Shown in pieces: positions 1-5,053 of a DNA stretch of 5,053 nt. The position numbers and the translations under genes were made by a program. Position 1 is the stretch's first letter; every line of letters begins with the position of its first letter. Source of the stretch: JAJPHF01 sp035293805 (GTDB lineage Bacteria; Chloroflexota; UBA6077; JAJPHF01); assembly GCA_035293805.1 (NCBI GenBank), contig DATGMD010000090.1, positions 1 to 5,053 of the forward strand, in the 5' to 3' direction. The notes under the pieces are model-generated. The model was not told where the DNA came from and did not search any database. It saw nothing but the letters and a program-made list of their open reading frames with translations.

Positions 1-121
1 GGCCGAGCAGGCGAGCACGGCGTGGCCCACTTGCTTGGCGTGGCCGGCGTAGCGCTGGCGGATGGCGACCACGTCGAGGTAGGAAGTGAACGAGTAGACG
101 CCCGCGATGTCCTGGATGCCG
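1..121. repeat. 121-bp terminal direct repeat, left copy
   Basis: These 121 bases are identical, base for base, to 4933-5053. The repeat lies wholly inside UbiD coding sequence (codons 343-383) and has no special composition of its own. An exact match limited to both ends is the typical mark of a contig whose assembly path closes on itself, with an overlap the size of an assembler k-mer (121 would be a plausible k value). It implies a 4,932-bp circle or collapsed tandem unit rather than a biological terminal repeat. Confidence 0.97.
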
Positions 122-1149
122 CCGGCTTCGAGCTGGTCCCACAGCATGCCGGCGGTCACCGGGATGGCGTGCTTGATGGCGCCCGGCCAGAGCGGCGCCT
201 GGTTCAGCAGGATCGGCTGGTCGCGGAAGTAGAGCGCCTTCACGCGGATGACGGGCTGCGGCCGGCCCGTGCCGATGGTGCCGCCCGAGTAGTAGCCCGG
301 CCACTCGCCGAACGGCCCCTCAGCCTCGCCCTCCTCGTCCACCGGCGGGATCTCGCCCTCGATCGCGATCTCCGCGCCAGCGGGGATTGGCAAGCCCGTC
401 ACACGGCCGGGGATAACCTGGAGCGGCCGGCCGCGCAGCCCACCCACGAAGTCTAGCTCCGAGCGGCCCCAGGGGATCTTCGTGTAGCCGGCCATGTGCG
501 ACAGCGGGTCGCCGCCGAACGTGGCCACGACGGGGCACGCCTCGCCCCGCTCCCAGTAGGCCTGGCAGATGAGGCGGCCGTCCTGGCCGGGGCTCATCCA
601 GATGCCCAGCCGATTCCGGTCGTGCACCTGGATGCGGTAGGTGCCCATGTTCACGAAGCCACTCGCGGGGTCGCGCATGATGACCACGTCGCCCGTGCCG
701 ATGTAGCGGCCGCCGTCCTTCTGGTGGTAGCGCGGCACAGGGAACTGCCACAGGTCCACCTCGGCGCCGGTCTGCGCGTGCTCCAGCACCGGCCCGTCGG
801 CCACCTCGACTGGCGGAATCGGGCTGACGCTCTTCACCTTGCGCGCGGCGAGCCGCACCAGCTCCAGCTTCGAGTGATCGAGCGGCAGGCCGAGCGCCAG
901 CGCCGAGCGGCGGTAGGACGCGTACAGCAGGCTCGCCACGCGGTAGCCGGCGGGGTAGCCTTTGACGTTGTCGAAGAGTAGCATGGGCGGCTCGGGGATC
1001 AGCTCGGCGGTCGCCTCGGTGAGCGCGCCGATTTCCAGGTCCCAGTCTGCGCCGTCGATCTGCTGCCAGCGGTCCACCTCCTGACACGCCGTGATCCACG
1101 AGCGCAGGTCGTCGAATACCGCCGCGGTTTGCTCAATCGTCTGGACCAT
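1..1149 (-). CDS. UbiD-family decarboxylase, N-terminal 383 codons (continues at 4932-4606 if ends are joined)
   Basis: Member of the UbiD family of cytoplasmic prenylated-FMN (prFMN) dependent reversible decarboxylases acting on aromatic or alpha,beta-unsaturated acids. The ATG at 1149 is preceded by AAGGAG with a 7-nt spacer. By comparison with the fungal Fdc1 residues known for the family (R173, E277, E282), the catalytic set is R172 in NMGTYRIQVHD and E277/E282 in EGPFGEWPGY. Metal/prFMN-phosphate ligands N167 and E231 (SELDFVG) are present. The usual metal-ligand His, expected in an HKH or GKHG-type motif, falls in SPGQDGRL and reads Q189-D190. The frame runs off the window at base 1. 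Because 1-121 equals 4933-5053, it continues in frame to the stop at 4606, giving 491 residues, close to the usual family length. It lies 12 nt after the SBP-B stop, so the two are probably co-transcribed. Substrate is not predictable. UbiX, which makes prFMN, is not in the window. The family call is firm; the physical joining of the two parts is inferred. Confidence 0.93.
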   Translation of the reverse strand, partial: MVQTIEQTAAVFDDLRSWITACQEVDRWQQIDGADWDLEIGALTEATAELIPEPPMLLFDNVKGYPAGYRVASLLYASYRRSALALGLPLDHSKLELVRLAARKVKSVSPIPPVEVADGPVLEHAQTGAEVDLWQFPVPRYHQKDGGRYIGTGDVVIMRDPASGFVNMGTYRIQVHDRNRLGIWMSPGQDGRLICQAYWERGEACPVVATFGGDPLSHMAGYTKIPWGRSELDFVGGLRGRPLQVIPGRVTGLPIPAGAEIAIEGEIPPVDEEGEAEGPFGEWPGYYSGGTIGTGRPQPVIRVKALYFRDQPILLNQAPLWPGAIKHAIPVTAGMLWDQLEAGGIQDIAGVYSFTSYLDVVAIRQRYAGHAKQVGHAVLACSA

Positions 1150-1156
1150 GGTCAAT

Positions 1157-1162
1157 CTCCTT
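1157..1162 (-). promoter_or_regulatory. Ribosome binding site of UbiD
   Basis: AAGGAG, 7 nt before the ATG at 1149. Its first A is the last base of the SBP-B stop codon, so SBP-B and UbiD are arranged for coupled translation. It decides the UbiD start. Confidence 0.85.
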
Positions 1163-2373
1163 CACTTGATAAGCTCGTTGGCGAGCTGCAGGGCGCGCTG
1201 TCGCTGCGGCAGCAGTGCCTCTGCCTGGTGCGGCACGTACTCCGCCATGTGCGCCGGGTCGGGCTGCTCCGCGGGCGCGACGGGCGGCACGTCCAGGCGG
1301 CGGCTGTTCGTCTCGATGGTCTTGCTTAATTGCTCCTGCACCCGCTGCGAGAGCACCCAGTTGATGAAGAGCTGCGTGGCGCTCGGATGCGGCGCCCGGT
1401 TGATGAGCTGCAGACCGCCGAAGCCAATGTTCAGACCCTTTGGCCCCTCCTCCAGCGGGCGCACGTTGAACTTGAGGCCCTGCTGCTCGAAGGTGATGAG
1501 CTGGTCGGTGCCCATGCCCACGCCGATCGGGTAGCGCCCGCGCACCACCCACTCGGCTTGCTGGCGGTTGTCGCCGGTCACCGCCACGTCCTGGGTCGTG
1601 AGCAGGTCGCGCACGTACTGCTCGCCGTTGCCCGCCAGCATCACCGTGAGCACGCCCAGCCCGGCGCCGCCGCGAGGGTCTTGCAGGACGATCTTGCCCT
1701 TCGCCCGCGGCTCCAGCAACCCGCGCTGTGTGTTCAGCTCGACCTCGGGCATCAGGTCGCGATTGATCCAGATGCTGGTGCGTACATACGCCGAGAAGCC
1801 GGGCATAAACTCATGGCTGTTGTCCACGAACAGGCCGTCGAGCCCGCCCAGCCACTTGCTGTCGTCGGCCACCTCGGGCAGCACGAGCAGCGGCCGGATG
1901 GGATCGAGCATGCCCTCGTCGCGCGCCTGGTAGACCTGCGGGTCGGGCCCGCCGACGCGCAGGTCCCACAGGTATTGGCCGGCCTGGCGCTCCTGGACGA
2001 GCCGCGGCCAGAAGTCGCGCGAGTTCACGCCGTTGAACTCGACCTGGATCTCCGGGTAGTCGTTCTGGAAGGCAAGGAGCGCGTCGCGCCACAGGGCACC
2101 GGGCGGCCCCGACAGGGCAAGCCGCCCCTCCTGCTTCGCCGCTGCGACGAGTTGGTCCCAGCCGGGCGGCTCGCTGGCCGGCGGCGCGCCGGCGCTCGCG
2201 GGCGCGCTCTCGGTTGTCGCGCGCGCCGCCGGGCCGGCGCCGGTGGGCGCAGACGGCGCCGGCGCGCAGGCCGCGAGCGCGATGGCGGCAGCTAGCGGCA
2301 GCAGCCAGCCGCCCGCCGGTCGTCCGCGTGGCGGACCAGCGCGCGACGGAAGGCTGGTTGTCCATGTCTTCAA
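1162..2373 (-). CDS. ABC-type extracellular solute-binding lipoprotein (SBP-B)
   Basis: Predicted 403-residue membrane-anchored solute-binding protein of the extracellular type 2 fold (SBP_bac_6/8-like, the group that includes Fe(III)- and small-organic-acid-type binding proteins). A TTG start is chosen at 2373 because GGGAG sits 7 nt upstream, it begins 2 nt after the preceding stop, and it gives a proper lipoprotein signal: basic n-region, hydrophobic WLLPLAAAIALAAC, lipobox L33-A34-A35-C36. An Ala/Pro/Thr/Ser-rich linker (about 37-65) precedes the domain, which begins near GWDQLVAAAKQEG. Blocks shared with SBP-A include RDFWPRL, QYLWDLR, SKWLGG, QDPRGGAG, AEWVVRGRYPI and DVPPVAP. The tandem Tyr of classical iron-binding FbpA proteins is not seen, so iron is unlikely. 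Ligand unknown. It is co-directional with the NMT1-like gene upstream and UbiD 12 nt downstream. No permease or ATPase gene is nearby. Family confident; start moderately confident. Confidence 0.9.
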   Translation of the reverse strand: MKTWTTSLPSRAGPPRGRPAGGWLLPLAAAIALAACAPAPSAPTGAGPAARATTESAPASAGAPPASEPPGWDQLVAAAKQEGRLALSGPPGALWRDALLAFQNDYPEIQVEFNGVNSRDFWPRLVQERQAGQYLWDLRVGGPDPQVYQARDEGMLDPIRPLLVLPEVADDSKWLGGLDGLFVDNSHEFMPGFSAYVRTSIWINRDLMPEVELNTQRGLLEPRAKGKIVLQDPRGGAGLGVLTVMLAGNGEQYVRDLLTTQDVAVTGDNRQQAEWVVRGRYPIGVGMGTDQLITFEQQGLKFNVRPLEEGPKGLNIGFGGLQLINRAPHPSATQLFINWVLSQRVQEQLSKTIETNSRRLDVPPVAPAEQPDPAHMAEYVPHQAEALLPQRQRALQLANELIK

Positions 2374-2375
2374 CG

Positions 2376-3329
2376 TCAGTCTCCCGCGTAGAGGCCGTCG
2401 ATGTAGCCGGCTTCGTCGAGGGCGCGCAGGTAGTGCAGGTCCCATAGGGCGAGCGGGCTGATCTCGCGTGCAGCAGGGTATTGCAAGCAGGCTAGCTCGT
2501 AGGCGTTCGCCACGGCCGGCAGCGTCGGGTAGGGCTTGCGCGGCAGCCGGGCGATGCGGGCGGCCGTGTAGGTGCGCGTCTCGCCGAGCCGCTGCGCGAG
2601 ACTCTCCAGGATGCGGTTCGTCTCCGCCTCGTGCGTGGTGGCGAAGTGGATGGCCAGCACCATCGCCTTCAGCAGCCGCTCGCCAAGACGGTCGGGCCGC
2701 GCCAGGCGCGTCGTGGTCGTGGTGAGCGTCGGGCCGTGGATCATTGGCAGCGGGTCGAGGTCGAGCACCGGGTAGCCCGCGGCCTCGTAGGCGGCCGTGC
2801 TGCCGGTCACGAACGCGGCGTCGATGCGCCCGTCCTGGAGCGCCTGAAACTGCTTCTCGCGCAGGCCGGCCGACATGCTGCGCGCGAGCTCCACCCACTC
2901 CACATCGTGGCGCTCGACGCCCGCGCGCTGGAGATACAGGATGTGGTTGCCACGGTTGTGCGCGTAGCCGCCGTCGGGCCCGGTCTGCGCCGTCTCGCCG
3001 AGCCGCCAGCCGCGCAGCTCCGCGAGCGACTGCACGGGTCGGCGCGAGGCCAGCTTGTCGCGCACGCTGTTGCGCGGCGAGGCCAGGTGGACGATCGGGA
3101 AGCCCTCCGCGAACAGCTTGTAGGGCGTGATGTGGTTGCCCGAGATGAAGTCGATGCGCCCCTCGGCCAGCGCGTTCTCGGCCGGCGTCGAGCTATCGCA
3201 GTACTCCCAGTGCACGCGCTCGACGCCCACGGCCCGCCATAGGCCGCTCTGCTCCAGCATTTCCCGGAGCGGCAAGTGCGACGCGGCGCGATAGTAGGCG
3301 CGCAGCTCGATCGGCTCGTACTCCGTCAT
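2376..3329 (-). CDS. NMT1/SsuA-like periplasmic-binding-protein-fold protein lacking a signal peptide
   Basis: A 317-residue protein of the type 2 periplasmic-binding fold related to NMT1/THI5, SsuA and PhnD-like proteins. Typical marks are EGRIDFISGNHITPYKLF (about 56-73), SLAELRGWRLGE (101-112, the usual hinge SLxDLKGKxxGx motif), ALQDGRIDAAFVTG (163-176) and a Thr-rich segment LTTTTTRLARPD. Length is normal for the family without a leader. The N-terminus MTEYEPIELRAYYRAASHLP has no basic n-region, hydrophobic core or lipobox, and the ATG at 3329 has AGGAG 8 nt upstream, so a missed leader is unlikely. It is therefore predicted cytoplasmic. Soluble relatives of this fold include enzymes such as the 4,5-dihydroxyphthalate decarboxylase family, so it could be an enzyme, a ligand sensor or a partner of UbiD rather than a transport protein; the sequence does not decide. 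It begins 16 nt after the SBP-A stop and ends 2 nt before the SBP-B start, indicating one operon. Confidence 0.85.
   Translation of the reverse strand: MTEYEPIELRAYYRAASHLPLREMLEQSGLWRAVGVERVHWEYCDSSTPAENALAEGRIDFISGNHITPYKLFAEGFPIVHLASPRNSVRDKLASRRPVQSLAELRGWRLGETAQTGPDGGYAHNRGNHILYLQRAGVERHDVEWVELARSMSAGLREKQFQALQDGRIDAAFVTGSTAAYEAAGYPVLDLDPLPMIHGPTLTTTTTRLARPDRLGERLLKAMVLAIHFATTHEAETNRILESLAQRLGETRTYTAARIARLPRKPYPTLPAVANAYELACLQYPAAREISPLALWDLHYLRALDEAGYIDGLYAGD
2381..2385 (-). promoter_or_regulatory. Ribosome binding site of SBP-B (supports TTG start)
   Basis: GGGAG, 7 nt before the TTG at 2373, lying within the last codons of the NMT1-like gene. It is the main reason for choosing this non-ATG start; no in-frame ATG occurs before the lipobox. 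Confidence 0.75.
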
Positions 3330-3337
3330 GTGGGGCG

Positions 3338-3342
3338 CTCCT
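3338..3342 (-). promoter_or_regulatory. Ribosome binding site of the NMT1-like gene
   Basis: AGGAG, 8 nt before the ATG at 3329 and just after the SBP-A stop. It fixes the start at this ATG and argues that the missing signal peptide is real. Confidence 0.85.
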
Positions 3343-3345
3343 GAG

Positions 3346-4569
3346 TCATTTCAGCAGCTCGGCGGTGAGCTGGAGGGTGCGCTGGCGGACGGGCGCGAAC
3401 TCCTCGCGCGGGGTGACGAGGTAAGTATCCAGGCGACTCGGGTCCAGCGCCTCGTCGGGCGCTACGGGGGGCACGTCGGTGCGCAGGCTGTTCTGGCTCA
3501 CCGCCTGCGAGAGCATGGCCTGCACGCGCTGGCTCAGCATCCAGTTCACGAACAGCTTCTGCGCGTTGGGGTGCGGCGGGTGGTTGATGACCGACACGGT
3601 GTCGAAGGCGACGGTCTCGGTGCCGGGCAGCGGCTTCACGCTGAGCCCCACGCCCTCGTGCTGGTAGTTGAGCATCGTGTCGCTGCCCATGCCGATGGCG
3701 ATGGGGTAGCGCCCGCGCACCACCCACTCCGCCATCTGGCGCTTGTCGCCCGAGACGACCAGGTCTTGCTTGGTGAGCAAGTCGCGCACGTAGCCCTCGC
3801 CGTAGGCGTGTAGGAAGGTCGCCAGGCGGTTCGCCCCGGCGCCGCCCCGCGGGTCCTGCACGACGATCTTGCCCTTCCACCGCGGGTCGACCAGCTCGCG
3901 CTGCGACGCCAGCGCCTGCTCGGGCACGAAGTCGCGGTTCACGTCCACGCCCGCGCTCAGCGAGCTGTTGAAGGCCATCGTGGTCTGCTTCGCGCGATCG
4001 GTGAACACGAAGTCGAAGCCTCCCAGCCACTTGCTCTCGTCGGCCACTTCGGGCAGCGTAAGTAGCGGCCGCAGCGGGTCGAGGATGCCGTCGTCGCGCG
4101 CGCGGTAGGCGTCCACGTCGATCCCGCCGAGGCGCAGGTCCCAGAGGTATTGATCGGCCTGACGCTCCTGGCGCAGCCGCGGCCAGAAGTCCCGCCCGTT
4201 CATCGGCGTGTAGTCGAGCCGGATGTCCGGAAACTCCTTCATGAACGTGGCGAAGGCCTCGCGGTATAGCTCGCCCTGCGGCCCGCAGACGACCACCGCG
4301 CCCTCCTGCCTGGCGGCGGCGACAAGCTGCTCCCACTCGGCCGCCGGGCTGGCTGCGGCCGCGGCCTCGGCGCTCGGGGCGGTCGCGCGGCTCGCGCTGG
4401 TGGGTGCGGCGGGCGCGGTGGCCGGCGCTTGCGCCGCACGGCCGCACGCCACCGCGGCGAGCAGGAGCAGCGCCGTGACGGGCGCGACGCCGCGCCCTGC
4501 GCGCCGCGGCCCGGCCGGTCGCCGCTCGCTCAAGCGGCTGGCAGCGCGCTCGCGTCGTAATTGTCGCAT
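3346..4569 (-). CDS. ABC-type extracellular solute-binding lipoprotein (SBP-A), paralogue of SBP-B
   Basis: Predicted 407-residue lipoprotein solute-binding protein of the same type 2 family as SBP-B; by eye about half the mature residues are identical. The ATG at 4569 follows GAGGG with a 7-nt spacer. The signal has an unusually long, Arg-rich n-region (ten Arg in the first 26 residues), a short hydrophobic core VTALLLLAAVAC and Cys42 as the likely lipidated residue; -3 is Ala, a weaker lipobox than in SBP-B. No good twin-arginine motif is seen. A low-complexity Ala/Thr/Pro linker (about 43-77) leads into the domain at WEQLVAAARQEG. Conserved blocks: GRDFWPRLRQERQADQYLWD, LPEVADESKWLGG, KGKIVVQDPRGGAGA, AEWVVRGRYPIAIGMG, NWMLSQRVQ, DVPPVAP. 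The segment after SKWLGG (FDFVFTDRAKQTTMAF) differs strongly from SBP-B, so the two may bind different ligands. It follows UbiD by 36 nt and precedes the NMT1-like gene by 16 nt. Confidence 0.92.
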   Translation of the reverse strand: MRQLRRERAASRLSERRPAGPRRAGRGVAPVTALLLLAAVACGRAAQAPATAPAAPTSASRATAPSAEAAAAASPAAEWEQLVAAARQEGAVVVCGPQGELYREAFATFMKEFPDIRLDYTPMNGRDFWPRLRQERQADQYLWDLRLGGIDVDAYRARDDGILDPLRPLLTLPEVADESKWLGGFDFVFTDRAKQTTMAFNSSLSAGVDVNRDFVPEQALASQRELVDPRWKGKIVVQDPRGGAGANRLATFLHAYGEGYVRDLLTKQDLVVSGDKRQMAEWVVRGRYPIAIGMGSDTMLNYQHEGVGLSVKPLPGTETVAFDTVSVINHPPHPNAQKLFVNWMLSQRVQAMLSQAVSQNSLRTDVPPVAPDEALDPSRLDTYLVTPREEFAPVRQRTLQLTAELLK

Positions 4570-4576
4570 CGGCGTA

Positions 4577-4581
4577 CCCTC
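4577..4581 (-). promoter_or_regulatory. Ribosome binding site of SBP-A
   Basis: GAGGG, 7 nt before the ATG at 4569, inside the 36-nt gap after UbiD. No -10 or -35-like sequence is visible in that GC-rich gap. Confidence 0.75.
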
Positions 4582-4605
4582 GTTGCGCTCCAGGCGACGG
4601 CCGCC

Positions 4606-5053
4606 TTACGACGGCGGGAAAGGCAGCAGGTGGCGGTACTTGTCGACGACCTGCTGGCGCAGGTCGCGCTCGCTGCGGCTCACTTGCGGGAACTTGTCGC
4701 GCCAGTGCCAGGGGCGCACGGCGTAGAAGATGGCGCGGCTGTTGGTGTGGTCGCCGGAGGCGCGCTTGTCGGGTGGCATGCGCGGGTCGAGCGGCGTGCT
4801 CCACGCCCCGTCCACGAGCTCGATGTCGGTGGCCGGATCGACGCGCGTCTGCATCGCCCAGACGACCTCCTTGAGGTCGGTCGGGTCGATGTCCTCGTCC
4901 ACCACGACGATGTAGCGGCCGTTGCGCGCGGCGGCCGAGCAGGCGAGCACGGCGTGGCCCACTTGCTTGGCGTGGCCGGCGTAGCGCTGGCGGATGGCGA
5001 CCACGTCGAGGTAGGAAGTGAACGAGTAGACGCCCGCGATGTCCTGGATGCCG
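4606..5053 (-). CDS. UbiD-family decarboxylase, C-terminal part (partial at window end)
   Basis: This is the C-terminal end of a UbiD decarboxylase, cut at its 5' side by the window edge; it covers what would be codons 344-491 plus a TAA stop. Residues 344-383 are encoded by the same 121 bases as at the left end. The unique part begins at A384 and contains the family's C-terminal signature VVVDEDIDPTDLKEVVWAM followed by QTRVDPATDIELV and a DPR segment, which matches the usual VDxDIDP...VxWAxxTRxDPxxD pattern. The first internal Met (base 5004) is not a true start, because the coding frame stays open and homologous upstream of it. The most economical reading is that this is the same gene as 1149-1, split by linearising a circular assembly path. 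Alternatively it is a second, adjacent copy in a tandem array. A 36-nt gap separates its stop from the SBP-A start, so SBP-A probably belongs to the same transcript. Confidence 0.92.
   Translation of the reverse strand, partial: GIQDIAGVYSFTSYLDVVAIRQRYAGHAKQVGHAVLACSAAARNGRYIVVVDEDIDPTDLKEVVWAMQTRVDPATDIELVDGAWSTPLDPRMPPDKRASGDHTNSRAIFYAVRPWHWRDKFPQVSRSERDLRQQVVDKYRHLLPFPPS
4933..5053. repeat. 121-bp terminal direct repeat, right copy
   Basis: Exact copy of 1-121. When the two are superimposed the UbiD frame passes from codon 383 (GCC, bases 3-1) to codon 384 (bases 4932-4930) without a shift, stop or missing motif. That is independent support for joining the ends. Confidence 0.97.

Noticed and set aside
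22..456. Plus-strand open frame opposite UbiD (similar ones at 496-981, 2631-3242 and 3328-3813)
   Set aside because: Same antisense effect of high third-position GC; no plausible ribosome binding site or protein motif.
320..1099. 259-codon minus-strand open frame within the UbiD gene
   Set aside because: Shifted frame of UbiD; the UbiD frame carries all the catalytic motifs.
1330..2295. Long plus-strand open frame of 321 codons opposite SBP-B
   Set aside because: It is antisense to a gene with clear family motifs; its product is Arg/Ala/His-rich with no recognisable domain, as expected from the reverse of GC-rich codons.
1811..2365. ATG at 2365 as the start of the gene after NMT1-like
   Set aside because: It lies in a different frame from the solute-binding protein and yields a motif-free Arg/Ala-rich product; the TTG at 2373 is in the correct frame.
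2374..2898. Upstream in-frame extension of SBP-B into the NMT1-like gene
   Set aside because: The frame is open only because of high GC; the lipoprotein signal and ribosome binding site place the start at 2373, and the extension would overlap a well-supported gene.
1162..4569. Iron(III)-binding FbpA/AfuA-type function for the two SBPs
   Set aside because: The overall family is related, but the paired tyrosines that bind iron in FbpA are not seen, and the UbiD context points to organic acids.
3326..4804. 492-codon minus-strand open frame overlapping SBP-A
   Set aside because: It is in another frame from SBP-A and UbiD, both of which have conserved motifs; the product is a low-complexity Arg/Ala/Pro sequence.
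4606..5004. Separate 132-residue gene starting at the Met at 5004
   Set aside because: The UbiD frame continues upstream with homologous sequence; this Met is internal to the decarboxylase.
1..5053. Small plasmid or phage genome
   Set aside because: The ends overlap, but no replication, mobilisation, partition, integrase or structural gene exists and coding genes leave no room for an origin.

Overview
The window is a high-GC bacterial sequence carrying four genes, all read on the minus strand and packed almost without gaps. In transcription order they are: a UbiD-family (prenylated-FMN) decarboxylase, a lipoprotein solute-binding protein (SBP-A), an NMT1/SsuA-like periplasmic-binding-protein-fold protein without a signal peptide, and a second lipoprotein solute-binding protein (SBP-B) that is a paralogue of SBP-A. 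Each gene has a clear Shine-Dalgarno sequence. The lipobox signals, GC-rich codon use and multiple orphan binding proteins beside UbiD would suit a Chloroflexota-like or similar high-GC environmental lineage. This lineage call is an inference; no marker gene is present.

The most striking structural fact is that the first 121 bases (1-121) are identical to the last 121 (4933-5053). Joining the ends gives a closed path of 4,932 bp. The UbiD gene is cut by the window ends: its first 383 codons are at 1149-1 and its C-terminal part at 5053-4606. Closing the path restores one uninterrupted reading frame of 491 residues, a normal UbiD length. The sequence is therefore either a real 4.9-kb circle or, more likely, one unit of a tandem array that the assembler collapsed. 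It has no replication, partition, mobilisation or transposase gene and no intergenic gap longer than 36 nt, so it does not look like an ordinary plasmid.

Layout on the minus strand: UbiD (from 1149 down to 1, continuing 4932-4606); 36-nt gap; SBP-A (4569-3346); 16-nt gap; NMT1-like protein (3329-2376); 2-nt gap; SBP-B (TTG start at 2373, to 1162); 12-nt gap; UbiD again. No terminator or promoter is convincing, so in a circle or array transcription would pass from SBP-B straight back into UbiD.

Functionally, the set suggests capture of one or more organic (possibly aromatic or unsaturated carboxylic) acids outside the membrane and a reversible decarboxylation or carboxylation inside. No permease, ATPase or UbiX is encoded here. 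The UbiD keeps the catalytic Arg/Glu/Glu set but appears to have lost the usual metal-ligand histidine.
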